Shown here piece by piece: positions 8,856 through 17,667 of a stretch of 64,000 nucleotides of DNA (positions within the stretch are counted from its first letter, which is position 1; each line of letters begins with the position of its first letter). The stretch comes from Weissella koreensis KACC 15510 (GTDB taxonomy: Bacteria > Bacillota > Bacilli > Lactobacillales > Lactobacillaceae): the NCBI RefSeq assembly GCF_000219805.1, contig NC_015759.1, forward strand, positions 744,001 through 808,000, read 5' to 3'. The translations under genes were made by a program, and so were the position numbers. The notes beneath the pieces were generated by a model. It did not search any database. It saw only the letters and a program-made list of their open reading frames with translations, and was not told where the DNA came from.

Positions 8856-11800
8856 TTACTTACGCTTCTTCCAAACAATCATTCCAGCTAATAATGTTAA
8901 CACTGCACTGATTAAACCAGTTACTGTAAGTTTTTGTGATGCCGTATTGGGCAATAGAGTTTCTACGTTCTTCGTAATGTTTTCAACAATATCGTCATTT
9001 TTATCATTTCCATTTGAAGTATCTTTATTATCTTCTGGATTATTATTATCTGGTATAACAGGTAACTCTGGGGTATTAGGAATTTGTGGTAAGACTGGTG
9101 TAATTCCCTTCAACAATGTATTCTTCACATTGTAGCCCTCGACTTCACCCGTATAACCATCTACATCATCTTCACTAATGGTATAAACAATCGCTTTGCC
9201 TGCGGCATCATTTTTGTTTAAGTTACTAAACTTATACTTCCAATCTTCCGCAGCTGAAACCTTCTTAGATTCTACTTGCTTTCCATTTGCCAATAAGTTG
9301 ATCGTTATACTTGCTGGGCGAGTCTTTTTAGCGTTATTTTCATCTACCCAGGTCTTACTTCCTGAAACTGATGTCTTTTGTGGTAATACCGGTGTAATTC
9401 CCTTCAACAATGTATTCTTCACATTGTAGCCCTCGACTTCACCCGTATAACCATCTACATCATCTTCACTAATGGTATAAACAATCGCTTTGCCTGCGGC
9501 ATCATTTTTGTTTAAGTTACTAAACTTATACTTCCAATCTTCCGCGGCTGAAACCTTCTTAGATTCTACTTGCTTTCCATTCGCCAATAAATTGATTGTT
9601 ATACTTGCTGGGCGAGTCTTTTTAGCGTTATTTTCATCTACCCAGGTCTTACTTCCTGAAACTGATGTCTTTTGTGGTAATACTGGTGTAATTCCCTTCA
9701 ACAATGTATTCTTCACATTGTAGCCCTCGACCTCACCCGTGTAACCTTCTACATCATCTTCACTAATGGTATAAACAATCGCTTTGCCTGCGGCATCATT
9801 TTTGTTTAAGTTACTAAACTTATACTTCCAATCTTCCGCAGCTGATACCTTCTTAGATTCTACTTGCTTTCCATTCGCCAATAAGTTGATCGTTATACTT
9901 GCTGGGCGGGTCTTTTTAGCGTTATTTTCATCTACCCAGGTCTTACTTCCTGAAACTGATGTCTTTTGTGGTAATACTGGTGTGATTCCCTTCAACAATG
10001 TGTTCTTCACATTGTAGCCCTCGACTTCACCCGTATAACCATCTACATCATCTTCACTAATGGTATAAACAATCGCTTTGCCTGCGGCATCATTTTTGTT
10101 TAAGTTACTAAACTTATACTTCCAATCTTCCGCGGCTGAAACCTTTTTAGATTCTACTTGCTTTCCATTCGCCAATAAGTTGATCGTTATACTTGCTGGG
10201 CGGGTCTTTTTAGCGTTATTTTCATCTACCCAGGTCTTACTTCCTGAAACTGATGTCTTTTGTGGTAAGACCGGTGTAATTCCCTTCAACAATGTATTCT
10301 TCACATTGTAGCCCTCGACTTCACCCGTATAACCATCTACATCATCTTCACTAATGGTATAAACAATCGCTTTGCCTGCGGCATCATTTTTGTTTAAGTT
10401 ACTAAACTTATACTTCCAATCTTCCGCGGCTGAAACCTTCTTAGATTCTACTTGCTTTCCATTCGCCAATAAATTGATCGTTATACTTGCTGGGCGAGTC
10501 TTTTTAGCGTTATTTTCATCTACCCAGGTCTTACTTCCTGAAACTGATGTCTTTTGTGGTAAGACTGGTGTGATTCCCTTCAACAATGTGTTCTTCACAT
10601 TGTACCCATTGATCTCACTCGTATAACCTTCTACATCATCTTCACTAATGGTATAAACAATCGCTTTGCCTGCGGCATCATTTTTGTTTAAGTTACTAAA
10701 CTTATACTTCCAATCTTCCGCAGCTGATACCTTCTTAGATTCTACTTGCTTTCCATTCGCCAATAAGTTGATCGTTATACTTGCTGGGCGAGTCTTTTTA
10801 GCGTTATTTTCATCTACCCAGGTCTTACTTCCTGAAACTGATGTCTTTTGTGGTAAGACCGGTGTAATTCCCTTCAACAATGTATTCTTCACATTGTACC
10901 CATTGATCTCACTCGTATAACCATCTACATCATCTTCACTAATGGTATAAACAATCGCTTTGCCTGCGGCATCATTTTTGTTTAAGTTACTAAACTTATA
11001 CTTCCAATCTTCCGCGGCTGAAACCTTCTTAGATTCTACTTGCTTTCCATTCGCCAATAAGTTGATCGTTATACTTGCTGGGCGGGTCTTTTTAGCGTTA
11101 TTTTCATCTACCCATGTTTTGTTTCCTGAGATAGAAATATCAGGATTAAAAGTGTTAGTCACATCATAACCATTAACATCACTTAAATAATTAGGAACTC
11201 TATCTTCACTGACAGTATATTCGTATTTTTCTCCATCTTTATCGTTTAAAGATAAATTATTAAATTTATATTGCCAATTAGTATCTGCGCTAACAACTTT
11301 AGAATCAATCTTATTTCCATTTTGTAATAAATTAATCACAATTGATGATGGCCGCATATATTCTGAATTATTATCATCTTCCCAACTCTTCGTACCGACA
11401 ATTGATGTTTTAATATCATTATTCAAAGAATTCTCTATGTTAAATCCATCATCCGTTTCAATGATTTTACTTGTATAGTTAGGAATACCTTCTTCTTTAA
11501 CTTCATACTTATAGGGATTTCCATCCGGATCCATGATAGCTAAATTTGTAAAGTCATAATTCCAATCATCACTAGCTAGTGCCGATCTAGTAAGGAATTG
11601 TTCACCATTTCTCAGAAGATGAATAACAACATGATCTGGACGTAATTGATTGGCATTATCATTATCCTTCCAAATCTTTTTACCTTTAAGATCTTTAGCA
11701 TTATTATCGCCACTACCGCCACCATCTTGACCACGCCAGCTAGCAGTACTATTAGCCTTCGCTAATTCATCATTACCATCAAAAGAAATAGCATGGTTTG

Positions 11801-12713
11801 CATATCTACCTAATACACCATTATCTATAATACGTGATTTATACGTTATTAAAATTGATGTAACAGCATTTGGATCTTGTGAAGCTTTAGAAGTTAATTC
11901 ACCAAAATTAACGGTAACTTGTGTGGAACCATCACCCTGCTTAATAAAGTTTAAATCTGAATTATCGACCTTTAAAACTTCAGAAGATCCTTTATAATTA
12001 CGATACTTTATAACAGTAGATCCTGCGATATATTCCATACCTGGATCCATACGATCCACAAAAATAGAATTGTTAACAGCATTACCAACGTTATTCACTG
12101 TGATTGACCAATCAATAATAGTTGGATCCTCTTTATCATATGTTAAACTCTTCGAAATAAGGCTTTCACCACTAGACCCCCCACTACTATCCTTAGAAAA
12201 TTTTAAATGAATTTTATTATCTGGATTGTCCGATGTTGGTAATGAAATATCATTTCCGTTTTCATAATCGATTTGTGACTTATCAAAATTTGACCAAAAA
12301 CTAAATTCACCCTTAATGTTAGTTAGCGTTTTAACACTATCATCAAAAGTAATAATCGCTTGCCCATTAATAATATCTACTGTTCCCATTGAAACTCCAT
12401 TAAATTTAAGATCAATGGGCTTAACTCCAGTTCGATATTTAATGATATTATCAATATTCATAATATATTTTTCGCCAGGGACTACTGTATAACTATTTGG
12501 TACTTCAAAATCCATATTAAATTGAACTTTTGTACTTTCACTGACAGTACTGCCAGCTAAATTTTTTCCACTACCATCGGTAATTGAAACATTTTTTATG
12601 AAATTTATGTTTGTATCTTGTGGACTAGCTATCGCCTCTGCTACCACTATACTCGGATTTAAAAATACACTAAATAATAATATTATTATGCTTAATATAG
12701 TTGTTTTTTTCAT
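8856..12713 (-). CDS. LPXTG-anchored Cna-type adhesin with nine B domains
   Basis: A surface adhesin of 1285 residues. It starts with a Sec signal peptide (about residues 1-27) that ends near VVAEA. The A region (about 30-335) resembles the Ig-like N-domains and collagen-binding-type domain of Cna-like adhesins. Nine Cna B-type domains follow: two divergent (about 340-525), then seven almost identical copies of 98 residues (about 527-1210). Each has the GxKTWxD lysine, the YTISED glutamate and the VKNT asparagine expected for an intramolecular isopeptide bond. After a Pro/Asp/Asn-rich linker comes the sortase signal LPNTA (about 1253), a hydrophobic helix and WKKRK. The longest frame starts 12 codons earlier, but the ATG at 12713 follows AAGGAGGA. 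The ligand is unknown. Confidence 0.92.
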   Translation of the reverse strand: MKKTTILSIIILLFSVFLNPSIVVAEAIASPQDTNINFIKNVSITDGSGKNLAGSTVSESTKVQFNMDFEVPNSYTVVPGEKYIMNIDNIIKYRTGVKPIDLKFNGVSMGTVDIINGQAIITFDDSVKTLTNIKGEFSFWSNFDKSQIDYENGNDISLPTSDNPDNKIHLKFSKDSSGGSSGESLISKSLTYDKEDPTIIDWSITVNNVGNAVNNSIFVDRMDPGMEYIAGSTVIKYRNYKGSSEVLKVDNSDLNFIKQGDGSTQVTVNFGELTSKASQDPNAVTSILITYKSRIIDNGVLGRYANHAISFDGNDELAKANSTASWRGQDGGGSGDNNAKDLKGKKIWKDNDNANQLRPDHVVIHLLRNGEQFLTRSALASDDWNYDFTNLAIMDPDGNPYKYEVKEEGIPNYTSKIIETDDGFNIENSLNNDIKTSIVGTKSWEDDNNSEYMRPSSIVINLLQNGNKIDSKVVSADTNWQYKFNNLSLNDKDGEKYEYTVSEDRVPNYLSDVNGYDVTNTFNPDISISGNKTWVDENNAKKTRPASITINLLANGKQVESKKVSAAEDWKYKFSNLNKNDAAGKAIVYTISEDDVDGYTSEINGYNVKNTLLKGITPVLPQKTSVSGSKTWVDENNAKKTRPASITINLLANGKQVESKKVSAAEDWKYKFSNLNKNDAAGKAIVYTISEDDVEGYTSEINGYNVKNTLLKGITPVLPQKTSVSGSKTWVDENNAKKTRPASITINLLANGKQVESKKVSAAEDWKYKFSNLNKNDAAGKAIVYTISEDDVDGYTGEVEGYNVKNTLLKGITPVLPQKTSVSGSKTWVDENNAKKTRPASITINLLANGKQVESKKVSAAEDWKYKFSNLNKNDAAGKAIVYTISEDDVDGYTGEVEGYNVKNTLLKGITPVLPQKTSVSGSKTWVDENNAKKTRPASITINLLANGKQVESKKVSAAEDWKYKFSNLNKNDAAGKAIVYTISEDDVEGYTGEVEGYNVKNTLLKGITPVLPQKTSVSGSKTWVDENNAKKTRPASITINLLANGKQVESKKVSAAEDWKYKFSNLNKNDAAGKAIVYTISEDDVDGYTGEVEGYNVKNTLLKGITPVLPQKTSVSGSKTWVDENNAKKTRPASITINLLANGKQVESKKVSAAEDWKYKFSNLNKNDAAGKAIVYTISEDDVDGYTGEVEGYNVKNTLLKGITPVLPQIPNTPELPVIPDNNNPEDNKDTSNGNDKNDDIVENITKNVETLLPNTASQKLTVTGLISAVLTLLAGMIVWKKRK
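9083..11133 (-). repeat. Seven tandem 294-bp repeats encoding Cna B domains
   Basis: Seven near-identical 294-bp units in frame in the adhesin gene. Differences are a few silent changes and two peptide variants in the late strand: SEINGYN in the first two units and GEVEGYN in the rest, with DVDGYT and DVEGYT also alternating. The high DNA identity indicates recent duplication or gene conversion. Confidence 0.97.
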
Positions 12714-12966
12714 ACTTATTCCTCCTTGAATTGAATATTTAAAATTCAATATTTAATTTACATATATATAGTTAAATAACATAAAGATTAATTTTATTCT
12801 AACAGAATTATGACAATTCTAGTTGATTTAAATTAAATAATTATATTCATCTAACTAATAACAGCAATTCTTTTAATTTTCATCTAATAATCGTTAGTTA
12901 ATACAGATAACTCACCCATTTTGTTATTTACAATTTGACTATCATTATCTTCTTTATAGACAAAAA
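12714..12966. other. AT-rich region upstream of the adhesin gene
   Basis: This holds the adhesin leader and presumably its promoter on the minus strand. I see no gene, RNA or clear operator in it. Confidence 0.4.
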
Positions 12967-12993
12967 AGAGCTAAGCTAATTAGGCCTAACTCT
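12967..12993 (-). terminator. Terminator of the quinone oxidoreductase-marR operon
   Basis: A ten-base stem with two G-U pairs, followed on the minus strand by six T, 25 bases after the marR stop. Confidence 0.75.
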
Positions 12994-13017
12994 GTTTCAA
13001 TCTTATTAAGATATACA

Positions 13018-13458
13018 CTATTCTGGAATATTACTCATAGTTTCAGCTAGATGATTTAAATTAACTTTTAATTCCAACTTTTCTTTATCAGACCAATCAT
13101 TCAAGGCTTCGCGCATTACCTGTCGTCGAGTTTCATTAATGAGGTCATTAAAACGTTTACCATGTTTAGTTAACTCTGTTAAACGAATTCTTGCATCATC
13201 TACTGAATAATACGTTTGTACTAAACCTTGTTTTTCCAATTTATCAATTTGCCGACTCACACTGGAATGATTCTTTCCCACCGTATCAGCTAAATTTCCA
13301 ACACTAGTTGGTTGCATTCTAGCAATACCGACAAAAATTGGAAAGGCTGTAGGGTCTAAATTAATGTGTGCATTTTCAACCATTTTTTTATCACGACTAG
13401 GTTTATTAAAAAATGTTACCAAGGCGATCAAGCTTGTAAAAATATCATCTTCTAACAT
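13018..13458 (-). CDS. MarR family transcriptional regulator
   Basis: A 146-residue MarR regulator. The winged helix core is visible: SVGNLADTVGKNHSSVSRQIDKLEKQGLV (about residues 52-80) and the wing DDARIRLTELTKHGK. It is the second gene of an operon, three bases after the stop of a quinone oxidoreductase, with its ribosome binding site inside that gene. Two identical-type palindromes flank the operon promoter and are its probable autoregulatory operators. MarR proteins of this kind usually release DNA on binding phenolic or oxidising ligands; the ligand here is not known. Confidence 0.9.
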   Translation of the reverse strand: MLEDDIFTSLIALVTFFNKPSRDKKMVENAHINLDPTAFPIFVGIARMQPTSVGNLADTVGKNHSSVSRQIDKLEKQGLVQTYYSVDDARIRLTELTKHGKRFNDLINETRRQVMREALNDWSDKEKLELKVNLNHLAETMSNIPE

Positions 13459-13461
13459 TAT

Positions 13462-14418
13462 TTACCGAACCTTAACTACAGCTCTAGGAGCCGTCGGTGC
13501 TACCCAAGCCTCTTGAATCTCAGGTAATGAAAATACTGTTGTAGGAATTTTAAGTCCTTCTTGAGCAACCATGTGGTAAACCCCTGCTATAGACTCTAAT
13601 AAGTTCAAGACGGATACGCTGTTAATCCCACTTCCAATTAATTCCAACTTTGATGATCTGAAGAGGGCAGATGGTAAGGCAACTTCTTTTTTACCTGCAG
13701 CACTTCCAATCGTTATAAATTTAGTTGGTTGTTTATAATCGCTTTTCGCTACTGCTATCATAATTGCCAATGCCGAATCACCCCATAAATAGTCTAATAC
13801 AATATCTATTCCTGCTGAAGCTAATGGTTTTAAATCCTTAATCATTCCTTCTTTATCAGCTTTTTTAGTTGAATCAAAAGAAACAAATTCATCAGCTTCC
13901 AATTCTGACAACTTTTTGTCATCACGACCAGTAACGATAACTTTACCAGCACCTAAATAACGTGCTATTTTTATCGCTAAGCTTCCTGCTGATCCCGTTG
14001 CGCCATTTATTAAAACAGTTTGTCCAGGCTTTAAACCAGCCCGGTAAACTAAAGCTGCCCAAGATGACATTCCTGGGTTAGCAATAGCTGCTGCCATAAT
14101 GTCATCAACTTCATCCGGAATCGGAACGATCATCCTTTCATCCACTACGGTCTGATTGGCTAGTCCTCCATAAGGTGCTTCAGTCATAGCAAAGTATACT
14201 CGTCGACCATCAAGGGTATTCCCAACACCATCAACTCCTGGAATAAAATTACTTTGATTATCTACCGAATAATGTTGACCCATAGCTCGCATCTTAGTGA
14301 GGTTACTCAATGCCGAAGCATTTACATTAATCAACACTTGGCCCGCTTTAGCCACTGGTTCTGCATAGTCACCATAAGTTGGTATCTGTCCAACTTCATT
14401 TATAATTGCTGCTTTCAT
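13462..14418 (-). CDS. Zinc-less MDR family quinone oxidoreductase-like protein
   Basis: A 318-residue medium-chain dehydrogenase/reductase of the quinone oxidoreductase type. It has an N-terminal GroES-like domain (about residues 1-120) without the zinc cysteines, then a Rossmann domain with the dinucleotide motif INGATGSAGSLAIKIARYLG (about 144-163). It probably reduces quinones or enones with NAD(P)H in the cytoplasm. It leads an operon with marR, behind a promoter boxed by two GTGCA-N3-TGCAC palindromes, so it is likely the direct target of that regulator. The exact substrate is not predictable. Confidence 0.87.
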   Translation of the reverse strand: MKAAIINEVGQIPTYGDYAEPVAKAGQVLINVNASALSNLTKMRAMGQHYSVDNQSNFIPGVDGVGNTLDGRRVYFAMTEAPYGGLANQTVVDERMIVPIPDEVDDIMAAAIANPGMSSWAALVYRAGLKPGQTVLINGATGSAGSLAIKIARYLGAGKVIVTGRDDKKLSELEADEFVSFDSTKKADKEGMIKDLKPLASAGIDIVLDYLWGDSALAIMIAVAKSDYKQPTKFITIGSAAGKKEVALPSALFRSSKLELIGSGINSVSVLNLLESIAGVYHMVAQEGLKIPTTVFSLPEIQEAWVAPTAPRAVVKVR

Positions 14419-14449
14419 GATTATTAACCTTCTTTGTTAGTTCAAATTG

Positions 14450-14499
14450 GTGCATCTTGCACTAAATTAGATTATATTCCTTTTGCGTGCAAAATGCAC
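14450..14499 (-). promoter_or_regulatory. Double MarR operator around the operon promoter
   Basis: Two palindromes of the form GTGCA-N3-TGCAC (14450-14462 and 14487-14499) lie 37 bases apart on either side of a minus-strand TATAAT (14471-14476). Occupancy of both would cover the whole promoter of the quinone oxidoreductase-marR operon. Confidence 0.75.
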
Positions 14500-14561
14500 T
14501 TAAAAATAAATACATTAGTCTTTTTGATTTGATTATTACAATTTTTAATTTTGTACAACAA

Positions 14562-14591
14562 AAAAAGAGCTTTAAATTTAAAGCTCTTTTT
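14562..14591. terminator. Terminator after the Old Yellow Enzyme gene
   Basis: A perfect 30-base palindrome rich in A at one end and T at the other, immediately beyond the stop codon of the minus-strand gene. Confidence 0.9.
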
Positions 14592-14598
14592 AATTTAA

Positions 14599-15714
14599 TT
14601 ATTCATCTTTGGCAAACCGAACAAAATCCTTTAATCCACCCTCTAGCCACATTCTAACTGCAGGTTCAGGAATATTTAAATCATCATAATCAGCCGGAGA
14701 TAAGATATAGCGCACGGCACTTTCTTCATGCCGCTCATGTTTTTCAACCCATTTAGGATCAACCATCAGCTGAATACCCATAGCAACAATATCAGTGCCT
14801 GCATCCATGGCCTTTTCAGCTTGCGCAGCATTTCGAACTCCACCAACCGTAATCAATGCAACATCATCATTCAAAGCTTCATTAAACATAGTTACTAAAG
14901 GCGTTTTTATATCTTGATCTACAAAAGGCGTTCCAACTGCTTCAAATTGAGACAAATGAATATAATCAAGCTTTCCACCTTGACTGATAGTTTTAGCTAA
15001 TTCTATTGAATCATTATAATGATATCCACCCTCAAAGGTTTCTTCTGGGCTCATTCGATATCCAATAATAAAATGATTCGTTGCCATCTCAGATACAATT
15101 TCAGATATTTTATCGATTAATTCTAAAATAAATCTGTATTTATCTCCCCATTTATCCTGACGTTTATTTGATTGACGTGAGAAAAATTGTTGCGGTAAAA
15201 ATTTATTCGCCCCATGAATTTCAATCCCATCAAATCCGGCCTCAATTGCTCTTCTTACGGCCTGAACATAAGATTCTATTACTTGCTCAACTTCTTCACT
15301 TGTTAACGCTCTTGGTAACTCACCTCCATTGGGATCTGCAATTGGAGAAGGACCAACGGGTTGTTTTCCGTTTAATAAATTATGATTAGTTAGACGACCA
15401 GAATGATGTAACTGTAAAACTGCTTTTGATCCACCATTTTTTATACCAGTTGCAATCCTTGATAATCCTTTAATCAGACTATCATCAGCAATACTTATTT
15501 GTCCTGGAAATCCCTTACCTAATTCCTCTATATAGGCTGCTTCAACAATTATCATCCCTGGTCCACCAGCTCGAGTTGCGTAATATTTAATTTCATCCTT
15601 AGAAACATGCCCATCATAAAAAGATGAATCCAAAGTTGTCGGTGCCATAGCGATTCGATTTCTAAGATTTGCACCATGCTTTAAAGTAATCGGGTTTAAG
15701 AATTTATATGTCAT
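14599..15714 (-). CDS. Old Yellow Enzyme family FMN oxidoreductase
   Basis: A 371-residue NADH:flavin oxidoreductase of the Old Yellow Enzyme family, one TIM barrel. The substrate-anion pair is visible as HGAN (His167, Asn170). FMN-phosphate contacts are the late GGVRNAAQAEKAMDAGTDIVAMG segment (about 295-317), and QLHHSGR (about 101-107) lies at the flavin. These enzymes reduce activated C=C bonds of enones, nitro compounds and similar electrophiles. The promoter carries the same 20-base motif as the MerR gene 800 bases upstream, so it probably belongs to that MerR regulon although it has its own promoter. The ATG follows AAAGAGG. Confidence 0.92.
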   Translation of the reverse strand: MTYKFLNPITLKHGANLRNRIAMAPTTLDSSFYDGHVSKDEIKYYATRAGGPGMIIVEAAYIEELGKGFPGQISIADDSLIKGLSRIATGIKNGGSKAVLQLHHSGRLTNHNLLNGKQPVGPSPIADPNGGELPRALTSEEVEQVIESYVQAVRRAIEAGFDGIEIHGANKFLPQQFFSRQSNKRQDKWGDKYRFILELIDKISEIVSEMATNHFIIGYRMSPEETFEGGYHYNDSIELAKTISQGGKLDYIHLSQFEAVGTPFVDQDIKTPLVTMFNEALNDDVALITVGGVRNAAQAEKAMDAGTDIVAMGIQLMVDPKWVEKHERHEESAVRYILSPADYDDLNIPEPAVRMWLEGGLKDFVRFAKDE

Positions 15715-15746
15715 AATTATGTTCCTCTTTTTATTTAATATTTACA

Positions 15747-15776
15747 TTAAATACCCTCGCCCTAACTATAAGGCAA
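15747..15776 (-). promoter_or_regulatory. MerR-type promoter of the Old Yellow Enzyme gene
   Basis: The plus strand carries TCGCCCTAACTATAAGGCAA at 15757-15776. Read on the minus strand it supplies a -35 (TTGCCT) with a lengthened spacer of 18-20 bases to an AT-rich -10, the geometry that MerR regulators activate by twisting the promoter. 18 of 20 positions equal the motif before the merR gene. Confidence 0.72.
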
Positions 15777-15782
15777 ATTTTT

Positions 15783-16145
15783 TTAATTTATGGGAATCAT
15801 TTTCACAGTCGCTGCTGAAACAGCTTCACTTGTCATTAAGTCTAAATAGGAATTATATTTTTGTCTAAATGCTTTATCAACATTTATTTTTGTTTTAATG
15901 TCTGTTGGGAACTCCAAAATAACATCTTTTTCAACACTACCAATAACTATATGTGCTTTTTTAGCTACCAATGCTGCTTGGTACCATTTACTGGTTACCC
16001 CACTGGCACCTCTAGCATAGAAACTTCCATTTGATGACACACCCCAAATGTATGTTGGTTTATGCATCTTTCCTTCAGCATTTGGAATTGAAATAAATAA
16101 CGAATCTTCTTGATCAATCGCATCTAATTCTTCTTGAGTCCACAT
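15783..16145 (-). CDS. DUF2255 family protein
   Basis: A 120-residue protein of the DUF2255 type, function unknown. Visible features are an early acidic stretch, then YIWGVSSNGSFYARG and SKWYQAALVAKKAHIVIG, a beta-rich pattern that recalls small split-barrel flavin proteins; that likeness is only my inference. A paralogue is at 29697-30080, where it again stands beside oxidoreductase-type genes. It lies five bases after merR in the same operon and precedes the Old Yellow Enzyme gene, so a role in redox or electrophile handling is suggested by context. GGAGA precedes the ATG. Confidence 0.75.
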   Translation of the reverse strand: MWTQEELDAIDQEDSLFISIPNAEGKMHKPTYIWGVSSNGSFYARGASGVTSKWYQAALVAKKAHIVIGSVEKDVILEFPTDIKTKINVDKAFRQKYNSYLDLMTSEAVSAATVKMIPIN

Positions 16146-16150
16146 AATTT

Positions 16151-16543
16151 CTAATTCTCCATTTCTTCATTCATTAAATTTTTTTCAATTTTAATCATAT
16201 GCGAGTCATAGTTATCTATTTTAAATTGTATATGTTCACGTGTCTGTTTTAATTCAGATATTTTTTCATCTAACTCGTCTTTAGTTTCTTCCAATAAATT
16301 AATTCTACCTTTAATTGATGAATCACCTTGTGAAACAAGTTTTGTATAATCAATTATTTTTTCAACATGTACGCCAGCATGCCTTAAATCCCGCGCAAAG
16401 TTAAGCCATTGTATTTCCAAATCGCCAAAAACTCTATTTCCATTTTTATCTCTCGGAATTGGAGGAATTACACCTAATCGTTCATAGTATCGAATAGAAT
16501 TTGGCGTTAGGCCTGAAATATTTGCTACTTCTTTAATATTCAT
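16151..16543 (-). CDS. MerR family transcriptional regulator
   Basis: A 130-residue MerR regulator. The winged helix is at the N terminus (MNIKEVANISGLTPNSIRYYERLGVIPP), followed by the wing (KNGNRVFGDLEIQWLNFARDLRHAG) and a coiled dimer helix (about 80-122). It has no cysteine pair for metals, so it resembles the organic or oxidative stress group rather than metal sensors. The longer frame starts eight codons earlier; the ATG at 16543 has AGAGAGG ahead of it. It is in an operon with a DUF2255 gene, and its promoter motif recurs before the Old Yellow Enzyme gene. Confidence 0.88.
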   Translation of the reverse strand: MNIKEVANISGLTPNSIRYYERLGVIPPIPRDKNGNRVFGDLEIQWLNFARDLRHAGVHVEKIIDYTKLVSQGDSSIKGRINLLEETKDELDEKISELKQTREHIQFKIDNYDSHMIKIEKNLMNEEMEN

Positions 16544-16565
16544 AATTACCTCTCTTTTATACAAC

Positions 16566-16596
16566 ATATAACACCTTTGCCCTGACTATAAGGCAA
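16566..16596 (-). promoter_or_regulatory. Autoregulated MerR-type promoter
   Basis: TTGCCCTGACTATAAGGCAA at 16577-16596 is palindromic at its ends (TTGCC/GGCAA). On the minus strand TTGCCT (16591-16596) and TTATAT (16566-16571) are 19 bases apart, the long spacer of MerR-dependent promoters. Confidence 0.75.
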
Positions 16597-16670
16597 GTAA
16601 TTTTATTTAAATATGTTTCATACTAAATTAATAAAAAATCTAACTAATGTTTAGCTAGCTTTAATTTCGA

Positions 16671-17570
16671 TTAATCATGTTCATTTAAAATAACTTCTTT
16701 CATTAAATGAATTAAATCATGAAGAAATAATCGATCATCAGACTTCAAATAAGCAAGACCATAGGTTATTTTCACTTCACTCTCAAGTGGAACGCTAGCA
16801 ATTTCAAGATCATTTTGATCAATTACAAAACCTGGAAGAATCCCAATTCCTTGTTGACCTTTAACCATTGTGACTAAGGTATTTGCCGTCTCAGCTACAT
16901 TGAATTTACGTTTTGGACCTAAGTCTTTCAATGTCATTTGTACCTGATCAATTGCTGGTGGGGATTGACGAGGATTGAAATAAATAATATCACTATTTAT
17001 CAAATCATCAATTGTTAAAACCGACCTTTTTGCCAGACGATCAGTTACCGGTAATAATACTTTGAAATTTGATTCTAAAATCGGTTCAAAAGCAATATTT
17101 TTATTGATTCCAACATTATCATCCGTTGTTAACAGTAAATCGAAACGCTTGCTTAATAAAGCATCCACACTACTATTTAAATTAAAATTATGAAGAGCCA
17201 GATTAACATTATCTAAATCGGTGGCCATCCTTTTTAGTAGTTTTGGCAAAAACATTTTTTCGAACGGAGTATTTGTATATCCCAAAGTAATATTATCAAA
17301 AAAATCCTGTTGCTTAACTTGCGTGACTGTTTGCTCAATTCGCAACATAATATCACTAATATTGTGATAAAAAAATTCACCTTCTGCCGTTAGTGAGACT
17401 ATTCCTTTGTTTCTGTTAAATAATTTTTTAGTCAATTCTAATTCTAGTTGCTGAATATTTTTAGTAATAGATGGTTGGGTCATATGCATTTTTTGCGCTG
17501 TTTCTGAGAAATTCAGGGTTTCTGCCACATTGATAAATACATTGATTTGTGTAAAATTCATATTCGTCAT
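16671..17570 (-). CDS. LysR family transcriptional regulator
   Basis: A LysR regulator of 299 residues, or 296 if translation begins at the internal MNFTQINVF (17561), which looks like a usual LysR start; neither start has a strong ribosome binding site. The helix-turn-helix is FSETAQKMHMTQPSITKNIQQLE (about residues 20-42), followed by the periplasmic-binding-like effector domain. It is divergent from an NmrA-type reductase gene, with a palindrome GTTATA-GGT-TATAAC between them located about 64 bases before the reductase's presumed transcription start. Confidence 0.88.
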   Translation of the reverse strand: MTNMNFTQINVFINVAETLNFSETAQKMHMTQPSITKNIQQLELELTKKLFNRNKGIVSLTAEGEFFYHNISDIMLRIEQTVTQVKQQDFFDNITLGYTNTPFEKMFLPKLLKRMATDLDNVNLALHNFNLNSSVDALLSKRFDLLLTTDDNVGINKNIAFEPILESNFKVLLPVTDRLAKRSVLTIDDLINSDIIYFNPRQSPPAIDQVQMTLKDLGPKRKFNVAETANTLVTMVKGQQGIGILPGFVIDQNDLEIASVPLESEVKITYGLAYLKSDDRLFLHDLIHLMKEVILNEHD

Positions 17571-17578
17571 TCCAATCA

Positions 17579-17593
17579 GTTATAGGTTATAAC
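17579..17593. promoter_or_regulatory. LysR operator in the divergent region
   Basis: GTTATA-GGT-TATAAC is a perfect inverted repeat nine bases from the lysR start. A plus-strand TATAAA at 17638-17643 would place the centre near -64 for the reductase gene, and the site overlaps the lysR promoter zone, as in autorepressing LysR activators. Confidence 0.6.
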
Positions 17594-17667
17594 AAGGAGT
17601 AATTTATTAAATCGAGTTCATTGTGATATTATTAACTTATAAATTAAAAATAAAAGAGGTTATTATT

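Noticed and set aside
9196..11169. Seven plus-strand open frames of 69-84 codons repeated every 294 bases
   Set aside because: They are antisense shadows of the Cna B-domain repeats; no ribosome binding sites and the minus-strand protein explains the sequence.
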